A stretch of 64,000 nucleotides of DNA from Theocolax elegans (taxonomy: Eukaryota > Arthropoda > Insecta > Hymenoptera > Cerocephalidae): positions 59,230,910-59,294,909 of the forward strand of contig CM047431.1 of the NCBI GenBank assembly GCA_026168455.1, given 5' to 3'. A program made the position numbers and the translations under genes. Shown here piece after piece: positions 41,604 to 51,815 of this stretch; positions within the stretch are counted from its first letter, which is position 1, and every line of letters begins with the position of its first letter. The notes beneath the pieces were generated by a model that was given only the letters and a program-made list of their open reading frames with translations, searched no databases and had not been told where the DNA came from.

Positions 41604-42353
41604 ACGGATTTTCTTTCCTTCGGTATTCCTTTTGAAATCACTTTCTGGTAATCGAAACCGACAATAATTAGTATTTTTCTAAGTAATCATGAATTAAATT
41701 TAATAACATTATAATCATTTGAAATCAGGTGTAATTATAAAATTAATAAAATCAAATGTCACCTCAAAATGTAGTGAATATCTCCTTGCAAATATTCGTG
41801 CATTTGCCAAAAAGAGTTCTGTATATTTTCATAATACAATCGCACAATAGCATAATAGTAGAATTACAAAACAACATAATAATACAATTACATAATAACA
41901 TAAAATAATACGATTCATAACAAATTTTCATAATACAAGTTTAATACAGAAAGCAAAACAAAGTAACAAAAAATATAATTTATGTAAGTAATTTTCTATT
42001 TTGATTTGTTATATTTGTTTAGTGCAGTGAGTCCACACCCAACTTCTTTTTCGCACCATAATTATATAAATAAGTAACCACTTACTCGGTGAATATTACT
42101 ACGCACGATGAGCGTTAACACTTGAATGATTTCACGATGCGGATTCACAATACAAGTAAATTTAATACGGACATGTTTACGTGAGATACATAATTAGATT
42201 ATAATCGAATAACATTACAACTTACAATTGTCATGCTACCGTAGACACTAAATGTTTAGTATGTTCAAATAATTACATTTAACTTTTTCAAAATTGTACA
42301 TGCAGATAAAGCATCATTAAATAAACCAATTATTCAACCATATTTAAAAAGTT

Positions 42354-42641
42354 TTATTGAAACATTACATAATACAGTGTAATATTAAGTATCCATAGTA
42401 GCATGTCAATTGTAAGTTCTAATCTAATATATATATTGAAAAAACATATCTCAGAGTTCAGATAAAATCCGTTACCCAAAGGTATTTTCTTAATTTTTTG
42501 CTTTTCTAACAGAAAAGAATAACACGGTAATGCTTTTGATTGTTGATTAGGTGCAATGTTCATTTTAATGCAATGTACTTTTCTACATTTTCTTATCAAG
42601 TTCAATTGTTCATAACAATGCGAATTTTTGGTCTTTTCCAT
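42354..42641 (-). other. Unrecognised 95-codon open frame inside E1
   Basis: The frame begins MEKTKNSHCYEQLN and ends LYYVMFQ. Its TAA stop lies inside an AATAAA polyadenylation-like signal (minus strand, 42353-42358). I recognise no domain; it is not an identifiable piece of hAT transposase. The same frame is broken in the other five copies by one-base differences in short homopolymers: a lost T in E2 near 47383, a lost A in E3 near 49708, an extra T in E4 near 52924, several in E5, and an extra A in E6 near 62360. It could be a chance frame or the 3' exon remnant of an ancestral gene. Because the copies are recent duplicates, their similarity is not evidence of selection. Confidence 0.2.
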
Positions 42642-42804
42642 GAAACTAATTGAATTTTGGATTGAATTAGAATTTTTTTCGTATTCCCGAGAGCTTTTAA
42701 TCGCTTCTAAGTACGCTTAAATCGACTAATTGATACCAAAGATATCAGCGCTTAAAGCTTGCTTACTTTTCATGAATCCAAATCGTCGAGTTGAGTTTTT
42801 GGGC

Positions 42805-42831
42805 CGAGTAACTCGAAATTTCGGGTACTCG
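42805..42831. repeat. Imperfect 27-bp palindrome in element core
   Basis: The arms CGAGTAACTCGAAA and TTTCGGGTACTCG are near-perfect reverse complements centred on CGAAATTTCG. The palindrome is present in all six copies (for example 49444-49470 in E3). It lies inside the AT-rich core, ~280 bp from the right end, and has no link to the GATCC repeats. It could be a remnant of another element's end; its function is unknown. Confidence 0.6.
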
Positions 42832-42904
42832 CTCACTTCTAATATTTAGGTAATTATTAATAACTGTAATTTACAAGATAAACGGTCCGGAAACGTTATT
42901 TACA

Positions 42905-42995
42905 GGATTCGGATCTCGAATCCGTAAGATCCGGATCTCGGATCCGTACGATCCGGATCTTGGATCCGTAAGATCCGAATCTTGGATCCGTATAA
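42905..42995 (-). repeat. Right subterminal 22-bp repeat array in E1
   Basis: Read on the minus strand these are the same ~22-bp GATCCG-rich units as at the left end, more diverged (GGATCCGTAAGATCC, GGATCCGTACGATCC). They make the two ends of the element an imperfect inverted repeat of about 200 bp. Confidence 0.75.
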
Positions 42996-43023
42996 GATCC
43001 GGATACTTTAGAGTATCCGGATC
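42996..43023. repeat. Right subterminal hairpin in E1
   Basis: This is identical to the palindrome at 41464-41491 and lies about 85 bp inside the right terminus, against about 75 bp at the left. It extends the similarity of the two ends well beyond the 14-bp terminal repeats. Confidence 0.8.
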
Positions 43024-43108
43024 TACGAATCTGAGATTCGGATCTATCCGGATTTCGGGTATCCGAATCTTGAAATACTCAAAGATTCGAATCCAATCGG
43101 CAGCCCTA

Positions 43109-43116
43109 GTATAAAC
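43109..43116 (+). repeat. E1 right target-site duplication GTATAAAC
   Basis: This is the partner of 41381-41388 and the satellite continues normally after it. GTATAAAC fits nTnnnnAn, the duplication consensus described for the Ac branch of hAT elements. Confidence 0.85.
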
Positions 43117-46100
43117 ACGTATAAACAAGCAAAGAAGTCCAAATTTTCAAATTTTAAGATTTCGTGCCATAGCCGGGGGGATTGAATTCTCATGCATTTT
43201 TACATGTCTGATTGCGTATAAACCGGCTAAGAAGTCCAAATTTGCAAATTTTTAGATTTCGTTCCATAGCCGGGGGGATTTAATTTAAATACATTTTTAC
43301 ACGTACAAATCGCGTTTAAACAAGCAAAGAAGTTCAATTTTCAAATTTTAAGATTTCGTGCCATAGCCGGGGGGATTGAATTCTCATGCATTTTTACACG
43401 TATAAAACACGTATAAACGGGCAAAGAAGTCCAAATTTCAAATGTTTAGATTTCGTGCCATAGCCGGGTGTATTGAATTCACACGTATTTTTACACGTAT
43501 AAACACGTATAAACAAGCAAAGAAGTCCAAATTTTCAAATTTTTAGATTTCGTTCCATAGCCGATGGGATAGAATTCTCATGCATTTTTACATGTCTGAT
43601 TGCGTATAAACCGGCTAAGAAGTCCAAATTTGCAAATTTTTAGATTTCATTCCATAGCCGGGGGGATTTAATTTAAATACATTTTTACACGTACAATCGC
43701 GTTTAAACAAGCAAAGAAGTACAAATTTTCAAATTTTAAGATTTCGTGCCATAGCCGGGGGGATTGAATTCTCATGCATTTTTACACGTATAAACACGTA
43801 TAAACGGGCTAAGAAGTCCAAATTTTCAAATGTTTAGATTTCGTGGCATAGCCGGGTGTATTGAATTCACACGTATTTTTACACGTATAAACACGTATAA
43901 ACAAGCAAAGAAGTCCAAATTTTCAAATTTTTAGATTTCGTTCCGTAGCCGGGGGGATTGAATTCACATGCATTTTTACATGTCTGATCGCGTATAAACC
44001 GGCTAAGAAGTCCAAATTTTCAAATTTTTAGATTTCGTTCCATAGCCGGGGGGATTGAATTCACATGCATGTTTACATGTACAAACACGTAAAAACCGGG
44101 TTAGAAGTCCAAATTTTCGAATTTCTACATATCGTTCGATGGCCAGGGGTATTAAATTCACATGCATTTTTACACGTATAAACACGTATACATCGGCTAA
44201 GAAGTCCAAATTTTCAAATTTCTACATATCGTTCCATAGCCAGGGGTATTTAATTCACATGCATTTTTACAGGTATGATCACGTATAAACCGGCTTAGAA
44301 GTCCAAATTATCAAATTTTTAGATTTCGTTCCATAGCCGGGGGGATAGAATTCACATGCATTTTTACACGTATATACACGAATAAACCGGCTAAGAAGTC
44401 CAAATTTTCAAATTTTTAGATTTCGCTCCATAGCCGGGGGGATTGAATTCACATGCATTTTTACACGTATAAACACGTGTAAACAAGCAAAGAAGTCCAA
44501 ATTTTCAAATTTTTAGATTTCGTTCCATAGCCGGGGGGATTGAATTTAAATACATTTTTACACGTACAAACACGTTAAAACAAGCTAAGAAGTTCAAATT
44601 TTCAATTTTTTAGATTACGTGCCGTAGCCGGGTGTATTCAATTCACATGCAATTTTACACGTATAAACACGTATAAGCCGGCTAAGAAGTCCAAATTTTC
44701 AAATTTTTAGATTTCGTTCCATAGCAGGGGGGATTGAATTCAAATGAAATTTCACTCGTACATACACTTATAAACCAGCTATGAAGTCCAACTTTTCAAA
44801 TTTTTAAATTTCGTGCCATAGCCGGGGGGATTGAATTCAAATACATTTTTACACGTATAAACAGGTATAAACCGGCTAAGAAGTCCAAATTTTGAAATTT
44901 TTAGATTTCGTTCCATAGCCGGGGGGATTGAATTTAAATACATTTTTACACTTACAAACACTGTTAAACAAGCTAAGAAGTTCAAATTTTCAAATTTTTA
45001 GATTACGTGCCTTAGCCGGGGGAATTGAATTCTAATGATATTTTACACGTATAAACAGGTATAAACGGGCTAAGAAGTCCAAATTTTCAAATTTTTAGAT
45101 TTCGTTCCACAGCCGGGGGGATAGAAATCACATGCATTTTTACACTTATAAACACGTATAAACCGGCTAAGAAGTCCAAATTTTCAAATTTTTAGATTTC
45201 GTTCCATAGCCGGGGGGATTGAATTTAAATACATTTTTACACGTACAAACACGTTTAACAAGCTAAGAAGTTCAAATTTTCAAATTTTAAGATTTCGTGC
45301 CATATCCGGGGGGATTGAATTCTCATGCATTTTTACACGTATAAACACGTATAAACGGGCTAAGAAGTCCAAATTTTCAAATTTTTAGATTTCGTGCCGT
45401 AGCCGGGTGTATTGTATCCACACGTATTTTTACACGTATAAACACGTATAAACAAGCAAAGAAGTCCAAATTTTCAAATTTTTAGATTTCGTTCCATAGC
45501 CGATGGGATAGAATTCACATGCATTTTTACATGTCTGATCGCGTATAAACCGGCTAAGAAGTCCAAATTTTCAAATTTTTAGATTTCGTTCCATAGCCGG
45601 GGGGATTGATTTTAAATACATTTTTACACGTACAAACACGTTTAAACAAGCTAAGAAGTTCAAATTTTCAAATTTTTAGATTACGTGCCATAGCCGGGGG
45701 GATTGAATTCTAATGAAATTTTACACGTATAAATACGTATATACCGGCTAAGAAGTCCAAATTTTCAAATTTTTAGATTTCGTTCCATAGCCGGGGGGAT
45801 TGAATTTAAATACATTTTTACACGTACAAACACGTTTAAACAAGCTAAGAAGTTCAAATTTTCAAATTTTTAGATTACGTGCCATAGCCGGGGGGATTGA
45901 ATTCTAATGAAATTTTACACGTATAAATACGTATAAACGGGCTAAGAAGTCCAAATTTTGAAATTTTTAGATTTCGTTCCATAGCCGGGGGGATAGAAAT
46001 CACATGCATTTTTACACGTATAAACACGTATAAACCGGCTAAGAAGTGCAAATTTTCACATTTTTAGATTTCGTGCCGTAGCCGGGTGTATTGAATTCAC

Positions 46101-46315
46101 ATGCATTTTTACACATATAAACACGTATATACCCGCTAAGATGTCCAAATTTTCAAATTTTTAGATTTCGTTCCACAGCCGGGGGGATTGATTTTAAATA
46201 CATTTTTACACGTACAAACACGTTTAAACAAGCTAAGAAGTTCAAATTTTCAATTTTTAGATTACGTGCCATAGCCGGGGGGATTGAATTCACACGTATT
46301 TTTAAACGTATAAAC
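43109..46315 (+). repeat. Satellite between E1 and E2
   Basis: About 33 monomers in forward orientation. The first ~390 bp repeats once: TCTGATTGCGTATAAACCGG occurs at about 43206 and 43592, a 4-monomer unit. Near 44060-44250 there is a rarer monomer group with GCATGTTTACATGTAC, TTCGAATTTCTACATATCG and TCGATGGCCAGGGG, which recurs at 59120-59300. The last ~900 bp (from 45390) duplicates the left flank of E1. No gene is seen. Confidence 0.9.
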
Positions 46316-47991
46316 TAGGGCTGCCGATTATCCGAAGATTCGGAGATCCGGATATCCGAGATTCGAATAGATCCGAATCTCAGATTCGTAGATCCGGATA
46401 CTTTAGAGTATCCGGATCTTACGGATACAAGATCCGGAACGTACGGATCCGGGATCCGAATCGTACGGATCCGGGATCCGGATCGTACGGATTTTCTTTC
46501 CTTCGGTATTCCTTTTGAAATCACTTTCTGGTAATCGAAACCGACAATAATTAGTATTTTTCTAAGTAATCATGAATTAAATTTAATAACATTATAATCA
46601 TTTGAAATCAGGTGTAATTATAAAATTAATAAAATCAAATGTCACCTCAAAATGTAGTGAATATCTCCTTGCAAATATTCGTGCATTTGCCAAAAAGAGT
46701 TCTGTATATTTTCATAATACAATCGCACAATAGCATAATAGTAGAATTACAAAACAACATAATAATACAATTACATAATAACATAAAATAATACGATTCA
46801 TAACAAATTTTCATAATACAAGTTAATACAGAAAGCAAAACAAAGTAACAAAAAATATAATTTATGTAAGTAATTTTCTATTTTGATTTGTTATATTTGT
46901 TTAGTGCAGTGAGTCCACACCCAACTTCTTTTTCGCACCATAATTATATAAATAGTAACCACTTACTCGGTGAATATTACTACGCACGATGAGCGTTAAC
47001 ACTTGAATGATTTCACGATGCGGATTCACAATACAAGTAAATTTAATACGGACATGTTTACGTGAGATACATAATTAGATTATAATCGAATAACATTACA
47101 ACTTACAATTGTCATGCTACCGTAGACACTAAATGTTTAGTATGTTCTAATAATTACATTTAACTTTTTCAAAATTATACATGCAGATAAAGCATCATTA
47201 AATAAACCAATTATTCAACCATATTTAAAAAGTTTTATTGAAACATTACATAATACAGTGTAATATTAAGTATCCATAGTAGCATGTCAATTGTAAGTTC
47301 TAATCTAATATATATATTGAAAAAACATATCTCAGAGTTCAGATAAAATCCGTTACCCAAAGGTATTTTCTTAATTTTTTGCTTTCTAACAGAAAAGAAT
47401 AACACGGTAATGCTTTTGATTGTTGATTAGGTGCAATGTTCATTTTAATGCAATGTACTTTTCTACATTTTCTTATCAAGTTCAATTGTTCATAACAATG
47501 CGAATTTTTGGTCTTTTCCATGAAACAAATTGAATTTTGGATTGAATTAGAATTTTTTTCGTATTCCCGAGAGCTTTTAATCGCTTCTAAGTACGCTTAA
47601 ATCGACTAATTGATACCAAAGATATCAGCGCTTAAAGCTTTGCTTACTTTTCATGAATCCAAATCGTCGAGTTGAGTTTTTGGGCCGAGTAACTCGAAAT
47701 TTCGGGTACTCGCTCACTTCTAATATTTAGGTAATTATTAATAACTGTAATTTACAAGATAAACGGTCCGGAAACGTTATTTACAGGATTCGGATCTCGA
47801 ATCCCGTAAGATCCGGATCTCGGACCTGTACGATCCGGATCTTGGATCCGTAAGATCCGAATCTTGGATCCGTATAAGATCCGGATACTTTAGAGTATCC
47901 GGATCTACGAATCTGAGATTCGGATCTATCCGGATTTCGGGTATCCGAATCTTGAAATACTCAAAGATTCGAATCCAATCGGCAGGCCCTA
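46316..47991 (+). mobile_element. E2: non-autonomous hAT-like transposon
   Basis: This 1676-bp copy has the same ends as E1, with one extra G in the right terminus (GGCAGGCCCTA). It is flanked by GTATAAAC at 46308-46315 and 47992-47999. It carries three left 22-bp units (46421-46486), the first with the ACGGATACAAG change. GTTCTAATAATT near 47142 and GGACCTGTACG near 47822 are shared only with E6, so E2 and E6 are sister copies. The core frame is broken by a lost T (GCTTTCTAAC near 47380). Its flanking satellite on both sides matches that of E1, so it arose by duplication of the E1 locus and not by a separate insertion. Confidence 0.92.
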
Positions 47992-49162
47992 GTATAAACA
48001 CGTATAAACAAGCAAAGAAGTCCAAATTTTCAATTTTAAGATTTCGTGCCATAGCCGGGGGGATTGAATTCTCATGCATTTTTACATGTCTGATTGCGTA
48101 TAAACCGGCTAAGAAGTCCAAATTTGCAAATTTTTAGATTTCGTTCCATAGCCGGGGGGATTTAATTTAAATACATTTTTACACGTACAATCGCGTTTAA
48201 ACAAGCAAAGAAGTTCAAATTTTCAAATTTTAAGATTTCGTGCCATAGCCGGGGGGATTGAATTCTCATGCATTTTTACACGTATAAACACGTATAAACG
48301 GGCAAAGAAGTCCAAATTTTCAAATGTTTAGATTTCGTGCCATAGCCGGGTGTATTGAATTCACACGTATTTTTACACGTATAAACACGTATAAACAAGC
48401 AAAGAAGTCCAAATTTTCAAATTTTTAGATTTCGTTCCATAGCCGATGGGATAGAATTCTCATGCATTTTTACATGTCTGATTGCGTATAAACCGGCTAA
48501 GAAGTCCAAATTTGCAAATTTTTAGATTTCATTCCATAGCCGGGGGGATTTAATTTATAAACATTTTTACACATACAATCGCGTTTAAACAAGCAAAGAA
48601 GTACAAATTTTCAAATTTTAAGATTTCGTGCCATAGCCGGGGGGATTGATTCTCATGCATTTTTACACGTATAAACACGTAATAAACGGGCTAAGAAGTC
48701 CAAATTTTCAAATGTTTAGATTCGTGGCATAGCCGGGTGTATTGAATTCCACACGTATTTTTACACGTAAAAACACGTATAAACAAGCAAAGAAGTCCAA
48801 TTTTCAAATCTTTAGATTTCGTTCCATAGCCGATGGGATAGAATTCACATGCATTTTTTACATGTCTGATCGCGTATAAACGGCTAAGAAGTCCAATTTT
48901 CAAATTTTTAGATTTCGTTCCATAGCCGGGGGGATAGAAATCACATGCATTTTTACACGTAATAAACACGTATAAACCGGCTAAGAAGTGCAAATTTTCA
49001 CATTTTTAGATTTTGTGCCGTAGCCGGGTGTATTGAATTCACATGCATTTTTTACACGTATAAACACGTATATTACCTGCTAAGAAGTCCAAATTTCAAA
49101 TTTTTAGATTTCGTTCCATAGCCGGGGGGATTGATTTTAAATACATTTTTACACGTACATCA
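47992..49162 (+). repeat. Satellite between E2 and E3
   Basis: About 12 forward monomers. 47992-48920 repeats the right flank of E1, and the stretch to 48961 matches 63028-64000 after E6. TTTATAAACATTTTTACACA near 48554 recurs at about 63591 and separates this pair from the E1 flank, which has TTTAAATACATTTTTACACG. The final bases TACACGTACATCA abut E3; GTACATCA (49155-49162) is read as the left half of E3's original target duplication. Several one-base insertions occur near 48660-49080. Confidence 0.85.
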
Positions 49163-50838
49163 TAGGGTCTGCCGATTGGATTCGAATCTTTGAGTATTTC
49201 AAGATTCGGATACCCGAAATCCGGATAGATCCGAATCTCAGATTCGTGGATCCGGATACTCTAAAGTATCCGGATCTTATACGGATCCAAGATTCGGATC
49301 TTACGGATCCAAGATCCGGATCGTACGGATCCGAGATCCGGATCTTACGGATTCGAGATCCGAATCCTGTAAATAACGTTTCCGGACCGTTTATCTTGTA
49401 AATTACAGTTATTAATAATTACCTAAATATTAGAAGTGAGCGAGTACCCGAAATTTCGAGTTACTCGGCCCAAAAACTCAACTCGACGATTTGGATTCAT
49501 GAAAAGTAAGCAAGCTTTAAGCCGCTGATATCTTTGGTATCAATTAGTCGATTTAAGCGTACTTAGAAGCGATTAAAAGCTCTCGGGAATACGAAAAAAA
49601 TTCTAATTCAATCCAAAATTCAATTTGTTTCATGGAAAAGACCAAAAATTCGCATTGTTATGAACAATTGAACTTGATAAGAAAATGTAGAAAAGTACAT
49701 TGCATTAAATGAACATTGCACCTAATCAACAATCAAAAGCATTACCGTGTTATTCTTTTCTGTTAGAAAAGCAAAAAATTAAGAAAATACCTTTGGGTAA
49801 CGGATTTTATCTGAACTCTGAGATATGTTTTTTCAATATATATATTAGATTAGAACTTACAATTGACATGCTACTATGGATACTTAATATTACACTGTAT
49901 TATGTAATGTTTCAATAAAACTTTTTAAATATGGTTGAATAATTGGTTTATTTAATGATGCTTTATCTGCATGTACAATTTTGAAAAAGTTAAATGTAAT
50001 TATTTGAACATACTAAACATTTAGTGTCTACGGTAGCATGACAATTGTAAGTTGTAATGTTATTCGATTATAATCTAATTATGTATCTCACGTAAACATG
50101 TCCGTATTAAATTTACTTGTATTGTGTATCCGCATCGTGAAATCATTCAAGTGTTAACGCTCATCGTGCGTAGTAATATTCACCGAGTAAGTGGTTACTT
50201 ATTTATATAATTATGGTGCGAAAAAGAAGTTGGGTGTGGACTCACTGCACTAAACAAATATAACAAATCAAAATAGAAAATTACTTTCATAAATTATATT
50301 TTTTGTTACTTTGTTTTGCTTTCTGTATTAAACTTGTATTATGAAAATTTGTTATGAATCGTATTATTTTATGTTATTATGTAATTGTATTATTATGTTG
50401 TTTTGTAATTCTACTATTATGCTATTGTGCGATTGTATTATGAAAATATACAGAACTCTTTTTGGCAAATGCACGAATATTGCAAGGAGATATTCACTAC
50501 ATTTTGAGGTGACATTTGATTTTATTAATTTTATAATTACACCTGATTTCAAATGATTATAATGTTATTAAATTTAATTCATGATTACTTAGAAAAATAC
50601 TAATTATTGTCGGTTTCGATTACCAGAAAGTGATTTCAAAAGGAATACCGAAGGAAAGAAAATCCGTACGATCCGGATCCCGGATCCGTACGATTCGGAT
50701 CCCGGATCCGTACGTTCCGGATCTTGGATCCGTAAGATCCGGATACTCTAAAGTATCCGGATCTACGAATCTGAGATTCGGATCTATTCGAATCTCGGAT
50801 ATCCGGATCTCCGAATCTTCGGATAATCGGCAGCCCTA
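49163..50838 (-). mobile_element. E3: hAT-like transposon in reverse orientation
   Basis: This is a 1676-bp copy in the opposite orientation to all the others. On the plus strand it starts with the right terminus (TAGGGTCTGCCGATT, one extra T) and ends CGGCAGCCCTA at 50838. It has three left-end 22-bp units. The core matches E1 closely, with one A lost near 49708. Its immediate flanks, GTACATCA and GTTTTTAC, do not match each other. The left flank is forward satellite and the right flank is reversed satellite. Exchanging the inner flanks of E3 and E4 gives GTACATCA/GTACATAC here, which fits an insertion at GTACAAAC, a common satellite variant of GTATAAAC. E3 is therefore inferred to be an independent insertion that later recombined with E4. 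Confidence 0.9.
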
Positions 50839-51815
50839 GTTTTTACGTTTAAAAATACGTGTGAATTCAATCCCCCCGGCTATGGCACGTAATCTAAAAA
50901 TTGAAAATTTGAACTTCTTAGCTTGTTTAAACGTGTTTGTACGTGTAAAAATGTATTTTAAAATCAATCCCCCCGGCTGTGGAACGAAATCTAAAATTTG
51001 AAAATTTGGACATCTTAGCGGGTATATACGTGTTTATATGTGTAAAAATGCATGTGAATTCAATACACCCGGCTACGGCACGAAATCTAAAAATGTGAAA
51101 ATTTGCACTTCTTAGCCGGTTTATACGTGTTTATACGTGTAAAAATGCATGTGATTTCTATCCCCCCGGCTATGGAACGAAATCTAAAAATTTCAAAATT
51201 TGGACTTCTTAGCCCGTTTATACGTATTTATACGTGTAAAATTTCATTAGAATTCAATCCCCCCGGCTATGGCACGTAATCTAAAAATTTGAAAATTTGA
51301 ACTTCTTAGCTTGTTTATACGTGTTTATACGTGTCAAAATGCATGTGAATGCAATCCCCCCGGCTATGGCACGAAATCTAAAAATTTGAAAATTTGGACT
51401 TCATAGCTGGTTTATAAGTGTATGTTCGTGAAAAATTTCATTTAACTTTAATCCCCCCTGCTATGGAACGAAATCTAAAAATTTGAATATTTAGACTTTT
51501 TAGCTCGTTTATACGTGTTTGTACGTGTAAAAATGTATTTGAATTCAATCCCTCCGGCTATGGAACGAAACCTAAAAATTTGAAAATTTGGACTTCTAAC
51601 CCGGTTTATACGTGTCTATACGTGCAAAAATGTATTTGAATTTAATCCCACCGGCTATGGCACAAAATCTAAAAATTTGAAAATTTGGTCTTCTTAGCCC
51701 GGTTATACGTGTTTATACGTGTAAAATATCATTAGAATTCAATCCCCCCGGCTATGGCACGTAATCTAAAAATTTGAAAATTTGAACTTCTTAGCTTGTT
51801 TAAACGTGTATGTAC
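50839..51815 (-). repeat. Inverted satellite segment between E3 and E4
   Basis: About ten monomers, all in reverse orientation; this is the only reversed satellite in the window. Its reverse complement follows the left flank of E1. It begins GTACATACACGTTTAAAC, like 39839 onward. It includes AAGACCAAATTTTC and TTGCACGTATAGACACG (compare 39958-40035) and the odd GGATTAAAGTTAAATGAAA monomer (compare 40190). After skipping about six monomers it ends with the TTTTTAAACG signature that abuts E1, E2, E5 and E6. Both edges of the reversed tract coincide exactly with transposon ends. This fits an inversion through the two inverted elements. Confidence 0.92.

Larger units (their letters stand above)
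41389..43108 (+). mobile_element. E1: non-autonomous hAT-like DNA transposon, longest copy
   Basis: This 1720-bp element interrupts a satellite monomer. Its ends are perfect 14-bp inverted repeats, TAGGGCTGCCGATT and AATCGGCAGCCCTA, which fit the hAT terminal rule YARNG. It is flanked by a perfect 8-bp duplication GTATAAAC (41381-41388 and 43109-43116). Removing the element and one duplication restores a normal monomer, TTTTTAAACGTATAAAC followed by ACGTATAAACAAGC. Both ends carry ~200 bp of GATCC-rich subterminal repeats and the same 28-bp hairpin. The core (41604-42900) is AT-rich and encodes no transposase, DDE/RNase H-like domain, BED zinc finger or hAT dimerisation region that I can see. 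E1 is therefore a MITE-like passenger that would depend on a transposase made elsewhere. Five 22-bp repeats at the left end separate E1 and E5 from the other copies, which have three. Assignment to hAT rests on the ends and duplication length only. Confidence 0.92.
40560..48920 (+). repeat. Tandem duplication of a satellite-plus-transposon unit (E1 and E2 loci)
   Basis: About 40560-44040 corresponds to 45390-48920. The offset is about 4830 bp at the left, rising to 4927 bp at the elements because the E1 side lacks one monomer near 41060. E1 and E2 share both flanks and the private TTTTTAAACG variant. The natural reading is a composite HOR of ~4.9 kb in which a transposon replaces part of a monomer. 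Confidence 0.85.

Noticed and set aside
41820..41945. Low-complexity CATAATA/ACAATA tract in the element core as a microsatellite or origin
   Set aside because: It has no regular period and is simply AT-rich; it is the same in all copies as part of the element.
41389..43108. LTR retrotransposon, LINE, Helitron or piggyBac
   Set aside because: There is no direct terminal repeat, poly-A tail, reverse transcriptase, Helitron hairpin end or TTAA duplication. The 8-bp duplication and YARNG-type inverted ends favour hAT.
41389..43108. Autonomous transposase gene in the element
   Set aside because: The ~1.3-kb core has only one frame near 95 codons and none resembling hAT transposase. Most copies are interrupted.
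46315..46524. A 69-codon frame (MISKGIPKERKSV...) repeated in E2, E3, E4 and E6
   Set aside because: It translates the GATCC palindromic terminal repeats and runs into the terminus itself. Its recurrence follows from copy duplication.
49163..50838. E3 as another duplicate of the E1 locus with its own inverted flanks
   Set aside because: Its left flank is forward satellite of a different monomer (TACACGTACATCA). The flanks only make sense after exchange with E4.
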